From Thalassolituus maritimus (GTDB lineage Bacteria; Pseudomonadota; Gammaproteobacteria; Pseudomonadales; Oceanobacteraceae), in contig CAJWBH010000001.1 in NCBI GenBank assembly GCA_913019975.1, positions 1 to 64,000 on the forward strand: a stretch of 64,000 nt of DNA, written 5' to 3'. Below, one piece after another: positions 15,458 to 25,412 of the stretch (position 1 is its first letter; every line of letters starts with the position of its first letter). The notes under the pieces are model-generated. The model worked only from the letters and a program-made list of their open reading frames with translations. It was not told the origin of the DNA and ran no database searches. A program made the translations under genes and the position numbers.

Positions 15458-16408
15458 ATGCAGCTTATTGCCGTTAACAGAAAACTCGACAGAGGACCAC
15501 GCAGAGCCGTGACTCTGGCCAGTTTCGCCTTGCCTATTCTGATTTGGGCACTGGTCAGTTATGTTCCTTTTCTGTGGCATCCACAAGTCGAAATCACACA
15601 GTCGGGTTCCGTTAGTTACTTCAGTGAAGGCTTGCTGGTTGACCGGGAAGTGTTCGACCGTGAGTACGATAAAGCGAGCGAAAATGGCACTGCGCTCCCA
15701 GAGGGCAAGCCTGCAAACCCTGTGTATCTTCCTGCACCTCATGAAGTTGCCGCAGCGTTTGTCACCTCATTTACTACTGAGCCTAAACGTCGAAGTGAGA
15801 ACTGGCTGCATGAAAGCTTGTGGAGCAGCATTCAGGTCATCTTCTGGGGTTTCGTGCTTTCTTCCATCATTGGTATACCTCTGGGAATCCTGGCGGGCAC
15901 TTATGACTTCTTCTCTCGTTTATTTGAACCTTTTATTGAATTTTTCCGGTATCTGCCTGCGCCAGCGTTTGGTGCTCTGGCCGTAGCCGTATTGGGTATT
16001 TATCAGGCACCTAAGATTGCCATTATCTTTATCGGCACTTTTTTTCAGCAGGTCTTAGTCGTTGCGAATACCACGCGTAAGCTTGATCCGAGTTTGTTAG
16101 AGGCTGCTCAGACACTGGGTGCCAAGAACAAGTCCATGCTGTTCCGTGTTGTGGTACCGGGCATTCTGCCTGATCTGTATCGCGACGTTCGTATTCTTTT
16201 GGGTTGGGCGTGGACTTATCTGATTGTTGCTGAGCTCATTGGTACCAGTTCAGGTATTACCTGGTTTATTACGCAGCAGGCGCGTTACAAGAACTTCGAT
16301 AATGTTTTTGCTGCCATCATCATGATCGGGATTCTCGGTCTTACCATTGATTTGTTATTGGCATGGTTAGGGCGCCGCCTCTTTCCGTGGCAGAAAGAAA
16401 CCAAATAA
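15458..16408 (+). CDS. ABC transporter permease, NitT/TauT type
   Basis: An inner-membrane permease of about 316 residues. One transmembrane helix near residues 20-40 is followed by an unusually long periplasmic insert (about residues 45-105) and then five helices of the BPD_transp_1 domain. The coupling EAA loop is EAAQTLGAKNKSMLFRVVVPGILP near residue 203. ATG 15458 is preferred because gggga lies 5 bases before it; ATG 15446 is possible. It pairs with the ATPase 12 bases downstream. Confidence 0.85.
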   Translation: MQLIAVNRKLDRGPRRAVTLASFALPILIWALVSYVPFLWHPQVEITQSGSVSYFSEGLLVDREVFDREYDKASENGTALPEGKPANPVYLPAPHEVAAAFVTSFTTEPKRRSENWLHESLWSSIQVIFWGFVLSSIIGIPLGILAGTYDFFSRLFEPFIEFFRYLPAPAFGALAVAVLGIYQAPKIAIIFIGTFFQQVLVVANTTRKLDPSLLEAAQTLGAKNKSMLFRVVVPGILPDLYRDVRILLGWAWTYLIVAELIGTSSGITWFITQQARYKNFDNVFAAIIMIGILGLTIDLLLAWLGRRLFPWQKETK

Positions 16409-16420
16409 GCGGAGGTAACC

Positions 16421-17320
16421 ATGACAGAGAAAGAATTACCCAGTTATCTCGACCAGTCGCCAGAGGTAAAAGACCGCTTCGACCGGCTTAAGCAGCGCCC
16501 GGTGACCATGGAGGTTAAAGGCCTGAATAAGCAGTTCGGTGAAGTAACTGCCTTAAAAGACATTAACCTAAAGATCCACAAGCGCGAGTTCGTTTGTGTG
16601 ATTGGCCCTTCGGGCTGCGGTAAATCGACCCTGATACGGATTCTGGCTGGCCTCGAGCAGGCGAGCTCCGGGCAGGTGCTTCTTAACGGAGAAGCCGTGA
16701 CAGAACCAGGCCCGGAACGCGGCATGGTATTTCAGGGCTATACGTTGTTTCCCTGGTTGACCGTAAAAAAGAACATTATGTTCGGGCTCCTTGAAAGCGG
16801 CTACGACAAAGGAACCGCAGAGTCAGAAGCCCGCGAGTGGATCAATCTTATTGGTTTAACCAAATTCGAAAACAGTTATCCGCATCAGTTGTCCGGTGGG
16901 ATGAAGCAGCGCGTGGCGATTGCGCGCGCATTAGCGAACCGCCCGAAAGTACTGTTGATGGACGAGCCGTTTGGTGCACTGGATGCTCAGACGCGCGCGA
17001 AAATGCAGGCATATCTACTGGAAATCTGGAAGAACATCGACATTACTGTGTTCTTTATCACTCACGATCTCGATGAGGCTGTGTATCTGGCCGACCGAAT
17101 TCTTGTGTTAAAGGCGAATCCCGGTGAAGTGCAGGAAGTTGTTGAGGTACCAGTGCCTCAACCACGTTCCCCTGATCAGTTTATGAACCCGGAATTCCTC
17201 GCCACTAAGCAGCATATTGAAGAGCTGATCCATCCGCCATCAGAGCAGGAAGAAGACGATGATCATCTCAACCTTGTACGCATGGTGCATGTTAATGACG
17301 ACGTCGGGAGCGTCTTCTGA
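16421..17320 (+). CDS. ABC transporter ATP-binding protein, NitT/TauT type
   Basis: A 299-residue ATPase of the NrtD/SsuB/TauB class. Walker [10 protein letters not shown] near residue 64, Q-loop [11 protein letters not shown], signature [15 protein letters not shown], Walker [12 protein letters not shown] and H-loop FITHD are all intact. The N-terminal 30 residues and the acidic C-terminal 45 residues (EEDDDHLN) extend beyond the core ATPase. It energises uptake with the preceding permease. An gcggaggt ribosome binding site precedes the start, and its TGA overlaps the ATG of the creatininase gene. Confidence 0.9.
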   Translation: MTEKELPSYLDQSPEVKDRFDRLKQRPVTMEVKGLNKQFGEVTALKDINLKIHKREFVCVIGPSGCGKSTLIRILAGLEQASSGQVLLNGEAVTEPGPERGMVFQGYTLFPWLTVKKNIMFGLLESGYDKGTAESEAREWINLIGLTKFENSYPHQLSGGMKQRVAIARALANRPKVLLMDEPFGALDAQTRAKMQAYLLEIWKNIDITVFFITHDLDEAVYLADRILVLKANPGEVQEVVEVPVPQPRSPDQFMNPEFLATKQHIEELIHPPSEQEEDDDHLNLVRMVHVNDDVGSVF

Positions 17321-18090
17321 TGTACCAACTCAGCCATATGACATGGGAAGAAGTCGCCTCGGCTGTCGAAGGCGGAACCGACACCGCCATTCTGCCCATA
17401 GGCGCCACTGAGCAGCATGGTCCCCACATGGGTTGTGGAATGGATACTGCGATTGCGCACCGGCTTTGCAGTGACGCTGCTAAAGCATCCGATGTCATTC
17501 TGTTACCGACTTTGCCATACGGGTGCTCAGTCGGACATTCCCAACGCTGGCCAGGCACTATGGCGTTAAATCCGAAGACATTAATAGATGTTATTTCAGA
17601 CCTTGGCGACTGGGTAAAAAGCTCGGGCATCAGACGCCTGGTGCTGGTCAACGGTCATGTGACTAACGAAGCCCCGCTGCGCTGTGCGCTGGAAATCCTG
17701 CGTGCGCGTCATGATGGCTTTATGGTCGCTTTGGTAAATACTGCGCAGATTTCTGCACGGGTCAAAGACGCACATTTTGCTGATGCCGACGACTGGCACG
17801 CCAACGATGCCGAGACGTCATTGATGATGCATCTCTATCCGGAAATTGTACGCGAAAGCAAATTAGCGGAAGCCGATGATGAAGACAGAACCGGGAACTG
17901 CCTGTTCAGCCATCCGGTAAACCGCACCAGTAAAAATGGTGTGACCGGCACGCCATCAATCGCCAGCGCGGAAAAGGGCGCTGAATTGTACCAATGGATG
18001 TGTGAAGACTTTTCTTCACTACTGCAACAGGCCGTTAAGGAAGAGGCCCCCCTTAATCACAGATACTACGAGTCTGTACTTAAGATTTAA
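17320..18090 (+). CDS. Creatininase family amidohydrolase
   Basis: A 256-residue creatininase-fold metal hydrolase. Metal and active-site segments are visible: [19 protein letters not shown] near residue 24, LVNGHVTNE near residue 108 and [10 protein letters not shown] near residue 150. The family opens cyclic or linear amide bonds (creatinine, N-formyl-amino-pyrimidine, mycofactocin precursor). Its start overlaps the ATPase stop, so it is part of the transporter operon. In this setting it may release an amine or guanidine from a larger compound; the substrate is unknown. Confidence 0.85.
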   Translation: MYQLSHMTWEEVASAVEGGTDTAILPIGATEQHGPHMGCGMDTAIAHRLCSDAAKASDVILLPTLPYGCSVGHSQRWPGTMALNPKTLIDVISDLGDWVKSSGIRRLVLVNGHVTNEAPLRCALEILRARHDGFMVALVNTAQISARVKDAHFADADDWHANDAETSLMMHLYPEIVRESKLAEADDEDRTGNCLFSHPVNRTSKNGVTGTPSIASAEKGAELYQWMCEDFSSLLQQAVKEEAPLNHRYYESVLKI

Positions 18091-18109
18091 TCCTGCAAAG
18101 GACAAACCA

Positions 18110-19480
18110 ATGATCGACGTAAAATCTGACAGTGAAATTAACCGCATTCAGGAAGAACTGCAGAAGAAAGGCGTGAAATACTGCATGGGAACCTATGTAG
18201 ACATTCACGGTATTCCGAAAGGAAAAGTCGTTCCTATTTCCCATCTTCATCATATGGCCCACGGTTCTGAACTCTACACAGGCTATGCTCTGGATGGGTT
18301 AGGGCAGGCACCCAATGACGATGAAATTGCCTCTGTGCCTGATCTCGATCACATTATTCAATTGCCATGGCAGCCCGAGGTTGCCTGGATGCCAGCGGAT
18401 AATACTCTGTATGGCGAGCCCTACATGCTCAATACTCGTGTGTTGCTGAAGTCCGTACTTGAACAGGCAAAAGACATGGGTTTTGGTATGAACCTTGGTA
18501 TTGAGGCTGAAGTCTTTCTGCTCAAGAAAAATGAAGACGGTAGCCTGGTTCCGCAAGACCCCAACGATAAACTGAAGAAGCCCTGTTATGACACCCAGTC
18601 ATTCCTGAGTAATTTCAGCTGGCTCGATCGGATGGCAACTTCGATTAATGACCTCGGATGGGGGCTTTACTCTTTTGACCACGAAGACGCCAACGGTCAG
18701 TTTGAGTTCGATTTTAATTACGCCGATGCTGTTACCTCGTGCGATCGTTTTACCTTCCTGAAAATGATGGCGAAAGAATATGCGAAGCAGGAAGGTCTGC
18801 TGGCGACCTTTATGCCGAAGCCATTTTCGAACAAAACCGGCAACGGCGCGCACTTTAATATGTCGCTTTACGACCTCGATACGAAAGAGAATCTGTTTCA
18901 GTGCAAACCCTCTGACGATCCTCATGGTCTTGGCTTAACCGAACTCGGTTATCAGTTTATTGCTGGTGTTCTGAAGCATGGCCCAGCATTGTGTGCTGTG
19001 TTTGCACCGACGGTGAATTCCTATAAGCGCCTCGTGCGTCAGGGAGATATGCCGTATTTCACCTGGGCGCCGGTATTTAATTCTTACGGTTCAAATAACC
19101 GTACTAACTCGGTACGTGTGCCTATGGGCGGCGGCCGCTGTGAATCTCGTAATGCCGATGGAGCGACAAACCCATATCTTGCGTGCGCTCTGGTACTGGC
19201 CGCAGGCCTTGAAGGTATACGTGAGAAGCTCGAACCGGGTAAGCCTCAGGAAACCAACCTCTACGAGCTCACCGAAGAAGAGCGTGAAGCGCGCGGTATC
19301 GGATTTTTACCACGCACATTAGATGAAGCGATCACAGCGTTTGAGAGTGATCCGTTCGTTGAAGAAGTGCTGGGTAAAGAATTACGTGCGGAGTTTATCC
19401 GCTACAAGCGCGAAGAATGGAATGAGTATCATCGTTCAGTGAGCGAATGGGAAATCGAACGCTACAGTCATTTATTCTGA
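18110..19480 (+). CDS. Type III glutamine synthetase-like ligase (GlnT / gamma-glutamylmethylamide synthetase family)
   Basis: A 456-residue GlnT-type ligase. ATG 18110 after aaagga is chosen; the frame is open further upstream but that part overlaps the previous gene. GS catalytic segments present: LGIEAEVF (metal Glu), [25 protein letters not shown] (ATP/glutamate site), NSYKRLV and [24 protein letters not shown]. The family ligates glutamate with ammonia or with methylamine. Next to a nitrogen-compound transporter and an amidohydrolase it probably captures the released ammonia or amine. Confidence 0.85.
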   Translation: MIDVKSDSEINRIQEELQKKGVKYCMGTYVDIHGIPKGKVVPISHLHHMAHGSELYTGYALDGLGQAPNDDEIASVPDLDHIIQLPWQPEVAWMPADNTLYGEPYMLNTRVLLKSVLEQAKDMGFGMNLGIEAEVFLLKKNEDGSLVPQDPNDKLKKPCYDTQSFLSNFSWLDRMATSINDLGWGLYSFDHEDANGQFEFDFNYADAVTSCDRFTFLKMMAKEYAKQEGLLATFMPKPFSNKTGNGAHFNMSLYDLDTKENLFQCKPSDDPHGLGLTELGYQFIAGVLKHGPALCAVFAPTVNSYKRLVRQGDMPYFTWAPVFNSYGSNNRTNSVRVPMGGGRCESRNADGATNPYLACALVLAAGLEGIREKLEPGKPQETNLYELTEEEREARGIGFLPRTLDEAITAFESDPFVEEVLGKELRAEFIRYKREEWNEYHRSVSEWEIERYSHLF

Positions 19481-19500
19481 GATTAACGGAGTAACTAGCA

Positions 19501-19947
19501 TTGAATAAAAAGGAACCTCTCAGTCGCATCAGTATCTCTTTGCCCGAGTCTCTTCTCAGTGGGCTGGATGAAATGGTTGCACGACGCGGTTTTGACAGCC
19601 GCTCGCAGGCCATCTGCGACATGATTAATCGCGACATTAACGAGCATCGCTCGCAGTCCGGTGATGAGGTCATGACAGGGACGTTAAATCTGGTTTATAA
19701 CCATTCGATACCGGGGTTACATAAAAAGCTTTATGACCTGCAGTACAAGTACATTGACGAGGTGATCAGCAATCTGAGTGTGAACCTCACTGATACCCAC
19801 ACACTGGCAGTGCTACTGGTACAGGGCCCGGCTGACCGACTTCGTATGATAGGCGATCAGATGATCAGCCTGCGGGGTGTCGCGCATGGTAAATTGTTAC
19901 TGAATTCATATCTGATCCCGCCCATTCATCCATTACCTGAGTCTTAG
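19501..19947 (+). CDS. NikR-like ribbon-helix-helix regulator lacking the nickel ligands
   Basis: A 148-residue regulator, starting at TTG after cggag. Residues about 8-50 are the ribbon-helix-helix (SRISISLPESLLSGLDEMVARR, then GFDSRSQAICDMIN), followed by a NikR-type ACT-like domain of about 80 residues. Compared with E. coli NikR, the high-affinity nickel ligands are gone: the HHHH run is YKYI, HVHI is SVNL, and the Cys position falls in DTHT. It therefore probably senses something else, perhaps linked to the operon it closes. Likely autoregulator of the transporter operon. Confidence 0.75.
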   Translation: MNKKEPLSRISISLPESLLSGLDEMVARRGFDSRSQAICDMINRDINEHRSQSGDEVMTGTLNLVYNHSIPGLHKKLYDLQYKYIDEVISNLSVNLTDTHTLAVLLVQGPADRLRMIGDQMISLRGVAHGKLLLNSYLIPPIHPLPES

Positions 19948-20223
19948 GCTCAGATTGCCGCCTTTCGAAACGCCGCTTTTAAAGTCCCCACGCTGCGTAA
20001 TCTCAATTCTACCGCTCCCTACATGCATTCAGGGATCTTCTCTAGCCTGTCCGATGTTCTGAAGTGCTACAACCATCCATTGCAACGAGCCAACGACCAT
20101 CTGGATATCTTACCGCTGGGTATGTTTCCACACGAATTACAACAACTTGAAGCCTTTCTGATGACTCTGGAAAGTGGTGTTGATATCGCCCCTGAATGGC
20201 TCAGACCACCGAACAAGCGATAG
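19948..20223 (+). pseudogene. C-terminal remnant of a diheme cytochrome c peroxidase/MauG-like protein
   Basis: About 91 in-frame residues follow directly after the NikR-like stop codon. They read [17 protein letters not shown], then [17 protein letters not shown] and ending [12 protein letters not shown]. This is the standard C-terminus of bacterial diheme peroxidases, including the Met in PYMH. The two heme-binding CXXCH parts and any start are missing, so the gene is truncated and not functional. It sits where the operon would have continued and overlaps the next gene by 28 bases. Confidence 0.75.
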
Positions 20224-20603
20224 GCCTCGGACTCCAGCTGGTGGTTCTGGCGATTCACAACAAGTTGTACGAGCCCGCAGCAACGTATTTCTTTCTCAGC
20301 GAGCACCCTTACTATAATTTTCCGCAATACCTGGGGTGGACAGAATTCACGCATCTTCATTTTGCTCTGGCGGCAGGAGTGTTCGAAGCAGCCTTCGGCA
20401 TTATGCTCATGCTCGGCCTTGCGACACGCTATGTACTTCTTGTTGTCAGTCTCTTCTTTGTTTCAACGGGTATTATTTCGGGGCTTGAAGAAGTGATGGG
20501 TCACTTGCCGATTTTCGGGGTCATCGCCGTCTTGTTTGTTGCCGGTGATCGGCGTTCTTCAGATACACGGCAGGGGCCGCTGCTCGCACCGAGCCCCGCT
20601 TAG
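20196..20603 (+). CDS. Small DoxX-like membrane protein
   Basis: A 135-residue membrane protein with three clear hydrophobic segments ([52 protein letters not shown]) and one weaker one at the N-terminus ([20 protein letters not shown]). The layout resembles DoxX-family proteins. Its ATG lies inside the peroxidase remnant in another frame, and no strong ribosome binding site precedes it. It may be the 3' part of a larger lost operon or a real small gene. Function unknown. Confidence 0.5.
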   Translation: MAQTTEQAIGLGLQLVVLAIHNKLYEPAATYFFLSEHPYYNFPQYLGWTEFTHLHFALAAGVFEAAFGIMLMLGLATRYVLLVVSLFFVSTGIISGLEEVMGHLPIFGVIAVLFVAGDRRSSDTRQGPLLAPSPA

Positions 20604-20636
20604 AACTACTGGGGGCCTCAAGATCAGCTTATCGGG

Positions 20637-21542
20637 CTAGCTTTTCCGGGCTAGCCACATGCGTACAGCGCTCCAGCGGTTTACCACGAGTGACAGAAAA
20701 ATCAGCGAGCAGCCGAAGAGTTGGCTGAGAGACATGGTTTCTCCGAACCAGAGCGCAGCGAAGGTCGCTGTCCAGACCGGTTCTACGATCATGATTACCG
20801 CGGCGTGCGAGGGCGTTGTCATACCCTGTGCATAGGTCTGCAGAAAAAAGCGCGCAGCCGTACCAACAGTGACACTCAGAAGGAGCCACCACCACATGTC
20901 TGCGGTCCAGGTATCCGGCCATTCTTCCACACCCGCTGACAGGGCGATAGCAACGATCCCCACAATCGATAGCTGAATAGCACTGAGTGCCAGCGCGGGC
21001 ACGTGCGCCGCAGCCCTTCCGTTAAGGATAAAGGTCATTGATAGCAAAAGTGCAGCGGTGAAAAACAGCAGTTGGCTCAGTTCAGGTCTGAAACCATGCT
21101 GCAATGAGAGTAGCCCCATGCCTGCAAATGCCAGAGGCAGAGCAATCCAGCTGGCACGCGACATCGCATCACCGAAGAACAGCCAACTAATGAGCGGAAC
21201 CAGAACAACGGCGAGGCTGGTAATAAAAGATCCTTCTCCGAGATGTGTGGCATAGAAGAGCCCCATGATCCAGGTACTCATAGCGATGCCGAACAGTATT
21301 CCTACGCCCGATGAGGCTTTCCATTGATGTTTGGTTAACTTCTTAAGCCCTGAATATCCGGGGATGGCCAAAAGCAAGCCCGCGAACAGGAAGCGAGTGC
21401 CGATAAACAACAGAGGAGGGAATCCGTCGAGTGCTTCTTTTGAAAACATCCAGCTGATCGCTGCAAGAACGGTCACGAGTAACAACATCATGTCGGCTTT
21501 GAAAACAACGGGGCTGGCGGAGGTGTGCGACACGAATATCAC
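20637..21542 (-). CDS. EamA/DMT-family transporter
   Basis: A 301-residue inner-membrane protein with about ten hydrophobic helices arranged as two EamA repeats, the usual drug/metabolite transporter plan. Segments such as [17 protein letters not shown] and the C-terminal repeat with [20 protein letters not shown] (the conserved E-P motif) identify the family. The GTG at 21542 is used; ATG about 48 bases later is an alternative, since neither has a strong ribosome binding site. Substrate unknown. It is divergent from the Aer-like receptor gene. Confidence 0.85.
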   Translation of the reverse strand: MIFVSHTSASPVVFKADMMLLLVTVLAAISWMFSKEALDGFPPLLFIGTRFLFAGLLLAIPGYSGLKKLTKHQWKASSGVGILFGIAMSTWIMGLFYATHLGEGSFITSLAVVLVPLISWLFFGDAMSRASWIALPLAFAGMGLLSLQHGFRPELSQLLFFTAALLLSMTFILNGRAAAHVPALALSAIQLSIVGIVAIALSAGVEEWPDTWTADMWWWLLLSVTVGTAARFFLQTYAQGMTTPSHAAVIMIVEPVWTATFAALWFGETMSLSQLFGCSLIFLSLVVNRWSAVRMWLARKS

Positions 21543-21683
21543 TTCTCAAAAACACGGATGGGGCGCGAGTATTCCACAGGCCGGCTCATTCGGACAGATG
21601 GGATTATGCCAATTCCCGAGCCTGACTTTCACAAATCAGAAACACTGCTACTATTTTTCATACAGGCCACCCGGACAAACATT

Positions 21684-23240
21684 ATGCGTAAGAACTTACC
21701 CGTAACTGACAAGGAACGTACTTTCTCTGAAGATCAGAAGTTGATCTCCTCCACCGATCTGAAGGGCAAGATCGTTCACTGTAATGACGCCTTTGTTGAA
21801 GTTAGCGGGTATTCGCGTGAGGAGCTCATTGGCCAGCCTCATAATATTGTTCGCCATCCGGATATGCCCGTCGAAGCCTATGAATCGATGTGGAAGGAGC
21901 TGAAAGCAGGTTCACCCTGGATGGGGCTGGTGAAGAACCGTTGCAAAAACGGTGATTATTACTGGGTCAGCGCCTATGTCACTCCAGTCATAGAAGGTGG
22001 GGTTGCGGTCGGTTATGAGTCAGTGCGTACTGCACCTTCCCGGGATCAGATTGCCAGAGCTGAAGCCGCTTACCGTGGTCTGAATGATGGGTCGTGGCTC
22101 AGAAAGCAGCGCCTGAAGAAGATCCGACAGCAGATTACATTGCCTGTTGTTCTCCTTCTTATGATTTTTGCGGGCTTTCATATCAATGGTGTTAATGGAG
22201 CCATTGAGGGGGCGTCGTTTGGAGCGATTGGCGTGTTGCTCTTTTCTATCGCACGCCTGAAGCGCCGCTTGAGAGATCTGTCGGTTCAGTCTTCTGGTTT
22301 CTTTAACGATCCACTTGCTGCGCGGGTCTATCATAATCGCGATGATGCTGCTGGGCAGGTGGCGATGGCACTCACCAGTCAGAATGCACGCTTGGATACT
22401 ATTCTCACCCGTATCGAAGATGCTGCTCAGGCCATGTCGGTAAAAACTGCTGAGGGATTGAGTAAGTCTATGAGTGCGCACGGCCAGATAGAAAAGCAGC
22501 AGGGTGAAAGCCAGCGTATTACTGAGGCGATGCGCGAAGTCAGTAATGCGATCGAAACAACGACCAAAAACATCCATGAAACGGCGGCTAACTCGGTTCA
22601 GGTTCAGACACTGGTTAAGTCAGGGACAGACCTGGCATCAAGTACCCACAAGGCCATTGAAGCCCTGAATGAGATCACTGAAAAAGTTACGGAGACGGTC
22701 CGGACCATTGAGTCAGAGACCTCACGGATTTCCGCCGCAGCTGGTGTCATTGAGGATATTGCTGAGCAAACTAATCTGCTTGCTCTTAATGCGGCAATTG
22801 AGTCGGCACGAGCCGGAGAGCAAGGCCGTGGATTTGCTGTTGTGGCCGATGAAGTACGGACTCTCGCTCAGAAAACTCAGGATACAACGAGCGATATCCA
22901 CCGTGTGATTAACGATTTGTCGGTCAGCGTTTCTACTGCAGTCGACATGGCGGCAGGAGGTTCGGAGTCGGCAGCCGGTGGTTTGAGCAAAGTGAATGAA
23001 ATGGAAGTGATGCTGAAGAGCATTTCATGCGCTGTGGATGATATCGCTACTGTATCGGACTCAATGGCCGAGTCGGCAGAGCGTCAGGCGGTGCTGACTA
23101 ACGAAATGACGGAGCAGGTCGGAAATGTATCTGAGCTGGCTAAGGGGTCCCTTAGCCAGTCTACCGAGGCCGCGTCGACGATGCAGGACATTGGGCGTCT
23201 GTCTACTGGCCTGCGCGACCTCGTTCAGCGATTCCGCTGA
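21684..23240 (+). CDS. Aer-like PAS-domain methyl-accepting chemotaxis protein
   Basis: A 518-residue receptor without a periplasmic domain. Order: PAS (about 15-125, with [35 protein letters not shown]), two close membrane segments (about 155-190), then the MCP signalling domain with the hairpin tip [32 protein letters not shown] (split by residue range about 360-392). The plan matches Aer, which senses oxygen or redox state through FAD bound to PAS. ATG 21684 gives a start at [14 protein letters not shown]; the frame is open further upstream but that part has no homology. Confidence 0.9.
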   Translation: MRKNLPVTDKERTFSEDQKLISSTDLKGKIVHCNDAFVEVSGYSREELIGQPHNIVRHPDMPVEAYESMWKELKAGSPWMGLVKNRCKNGDYYWVSAYVTPVIEGGVAVGYESVRTAPSRDQIARAEAAYRGLNDGSWLRKQRLKKIRQQITLPVVLLLMIFAGFHINGVNGAIEGASFGAIGVLLFSIARLKRRLRDLSVQSSGFFNDPLAARVYHNRDDAAGQVAMALTSQNARLDTILTRIEDAAQAMSVKTAEGLSKSMSAHGQIEKQQGESQRITEAMREVSNAIETTTKNIHETAANSVQVQTLVKSGTDLASSTHKAIEALNEITEKVTETVRTIESETSRISAAAGVIEDIAEQTNLLALNAAIESARAGEQGRGFAVVADEVRTLAQKTQDTTSDIHRVINDLSVSVSTAVDMAAGGSESAAGGLSKVNEMEVMLKSISCAVDDIATVSDSMAESAERQAVLTNEMTEQVGNVSELAKGSLSQSTEAASTMQDIGRLSTGLRDLVQRFR

Positions 23241-23257
23241 TCAGGGTGTTTAGTCGT

Positions 23258-23773
23258 TCAGTCGTTCTGTAGTTCAACCATCAGGTCGTCTGAGAGTGCT
23301 TCCAGGGCGTCACTGACGTCATCATGATCCAGGGTATCCGGTACACTGGCGCGAATTTCACTCCTGAACAGAGGAACCGCAGACATCTCTGCAGGTTCGC
23401 AACTGGTGCTCAGCTCGAGTACGTTTACGCCTATCTGCGCCAGGGCTTGAGATACCTCCCTGACAATGCCCGGGCGGTCATTCCCTACCACACTAAGGCT
23501 GACAATGTGAGTCGCCTTAGACGCGAGGGGAGTGGCCGGATTTTCAACCCGGACCAGAAGCCCGGAGTTGTCGAGGCTGGACAGAGCGGCGACTAACTTG
23601 CTCTTGTTCTCAGTATCAATACTGATGCGCAGGATACCTGCGAACTTGCCTGCCATCTGAGCCATGCGGCTTTCGAGCCAATTGCCGTGATGATCGGCAA
23701 TCACAGAAGACAACTTCTCTACAATCCCTGGTTTATCGTCAGCAATGACGGTCAGAACGAGAAAGTCAGGCAT
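23258..23773 (-). CDS. Tandem ACT-domain regulator, GcvR-like
   Basis: A 171-residue protein of two ACT domains: LVLTVIADDKPGIVEKLSSVI at the start and VSLSVVGNDRPGIVREVSQAL near residue 93. This is the plan of GcvR, a glycine-responsive partner that antagonises GcvA at the glycine cleavage operon. No gcv genes are nearby, so the regulated target is unknown. It ends convergent with the Aer-like gene, 17 bases apart, and is divergent from hom. Confidence 0.8.
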   Translation of the reverse strand: MPDFLVLTVIADDKPGIVEKLSSVIADHHGNWLESRMAQMAGKFAGILRISIDTENKSKLVAALSSLDNSGLLVRVENPATPLASKATHIVSLSVVGNDRPGIVREVSQALAQIGVNVLELSTSCEPAEMSAVPLFRSEIRASVPDTLDHDDVSDALEALSDDLMVELQND

Positions 23774-23959
23774 GCTTGATCCTTACGAATTATTTTTAGA
23801 TCAGAAACGTTATCACAGGCTTATGAGGCTTCCTATTCTAATGCAGTAATTTATACCCTCAGGGATTTCGTCCAGCCTCTAATATGATACATTTATGCCC
23901 CAAACCCTTATGGGCATGGTAACAAGCCATGTCTGATCGACCTGACAGGAGATTTGATC

Positions 23960-25264
23960 TTGAAACCGGTAAAAGTAGGTATCTGCGGTTTAGGTACAGT
24001 TGGCGGTGGTACATTTAACGTACTGACTAATAATGCGAAAGATATTGCACGCCGTGCCGGTCGGGACATTATTATCGAGCAGGTTGCCATGCGTCATCCA
24101 AACCCGGCGGTGGAAATCGGCTCGGTTAAGACGACAGAAGATGTTGCCGACGTCATCAGCAATCCTGATATCGATATCGTGGTCGAACTGATTGGTGGCT
24201 ACACCGTAGCAAAAGACGTAGTGATGGGCGCCATCGAAAACGGCAAGCATGTCGTCACTGCGAACAAGGCTCTGATCGCCGTTTACGGCTCTGAAATCTT
24301 TGCTGCTGCGGAAGCGAAAGGCGTGTCTGTGATGTACGAAGCCGCTGTCGCCGGTGGCATTCCGATCATCAAGGCCATTCGTGAAGGTCTGGCGGCAAAC
24401 CATATTAACTGGCTTGCAGGTATCATTAACGGTACCGGTAACTTCATCCTGACCGAAATGCGTGACAAAGGCCGTGATTTTGCCGACGTACTGGCAGAGG
24501 CCCAGGCGCTGGGGTATGCCGAAGCTGATCCGACGTTTGACGTTGAAGGTATTGATGCTGCACACAAGCTAACCATTCTTGCGTCGATCGCTTATGGTAT
24601 CCCGCTTCAGTTTGAGCATTGCTATACCGAAGGTATCAGCAAAGTGGCTCCAGAGGACGTTGAATACGCAGAAGAGCTGGGTTATCGCATCAAGCACCTC
24701 GGGATCAGCAGCCGCACCGAGAAGGGCATTGACCTGCGTGTGCATCCGACTCTGATCCCTGAGCACCGTCCGATTGCCAAAGTCGACGGCGTACTTAACG
24801 CTGTGACCGTAAATGGTGATGCCGTAGGCGATACCCTGTACGTAGGTGCTGGCGCAGGCGCTGGACCTACTGCATCTGCCGTGGTCGCTGATGTGATCGA
24901 TCTCGCACGCACACTCGAAGCACCTGCTTCTGCCAGTGTGAATCACCTGGCGTTCGACAGTGAAAGCATTGATAACTTGCGTGTATTGCCGATCGAACAG
25001 GTAGAAACTGCATACTACCTGCGCATCCAGGTTCAGGACCGTACTGGTGTACTGGCAAGCATAGCGACCACGCTGAGCGAGCACGACATCAACATCGAAG
25101 CCTTGATTCAGAAAGAGCCGCGTATGGAAAACGACCTGGCTCAGATCATTATTCTGACCCACAAAGTGGAAGAAGCGCGTATGAACGCTGCGATCGAGGC
25201 CGTTGAAAACCTCGACAGTACACATGGCAAGATCACCCGCATCCGTGTAGAGCATCTCGACTGA
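23960..25264 (+). CDS. hom: Homoserine dehydrogenase
   Basis: A 434-residue single-function homoserine dehydrogenase, the usual length. NAD(P) binding GICGLGTVGGGTFNVL at the start, catalytic domain with AAVAGGIPIIKAIREGL and GIINGTGNFILTEM, DPTFDVEGIDAAHKL, and a C-terminal ACT domain (about 350-430, YLRIQVQDRTGVLASIATTL) for feedback by threonine. TTG 23960 is chosen since aggag lies 8 bases before it; the earlier TTG at 23954 is too close. It reduces aspartate semialdehyde on the way to threonine and methionine. thrC does not follow; a terminator does. Confidence 0.93.
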   Translation: MKPVKVGICGLGTVGGGTFNVLTNNAKDIARRAGRDIIIEQVAMRHPNPAVEIGSVKTTEDVADVISNPDIDIVVELIGGYTVAKDVVMGAIENGKHVVTANKALIAVYGSEIFAAAEAKGVSVMYEAAVAGGIPIIKAIREGLAANHINWLAGIINGTGNFILTEMRDKGRDFADVLAEAQALGYAEADPTFDVEGIDAAHKLTILASIAYGIPLQFEHCYTEGISKVAPEDVEYAEELGYRIKHLGISSRTEKGIDLRVHPTLIPEHRPIAKVDGVLNAVTVNGDAVGDTLYVGAGAGAGPTASAVVADVIDLARTLEAPASASVNHLAFDSESIDNLRVLPIEQVETAYYLRIQVQDRTGVLASIATTLSEHDINIEALIQKEPRMENDLAQIIILTHKVEEARMNAAIEAVENLDSTHGKITRIRVEHLD

Positions 25265-25291
25265 TCTCTGTAACACCGCCATCTGTGACAG

Positions 25292-25321
25292 AAAACGGAG
25301 CCTCAGGGCTCCGTTTTTTTG
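25292..25321 (+). terminator. Rho-independent terminator of hom
   Basis: An 11-base perfect stem, aaaacggagcc (25292-25302) and ggctccgtttt (25307-25317), with a 4-base loop and a T7 tract ends the hom transcript about 30 bases after its stop codon. The A run before the stem could let it work on the minus strand as well. Confidence 0.93.
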
Positions 25322-25412
25322 TCCTCTCTGACTGTCTTTACAGACAAAAGAGAGGCGTTCTTATATGTTTAGCATATTCTTAACCAGTAGTTATTCATTC
25401 AGGACAGGGCTT

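Noticed and set aside
20628..20660. Direct repeat cgggctagc at the end of the EamA gene
   Set aside because: Two 9-base copies with no further structure; no evidence for an element.
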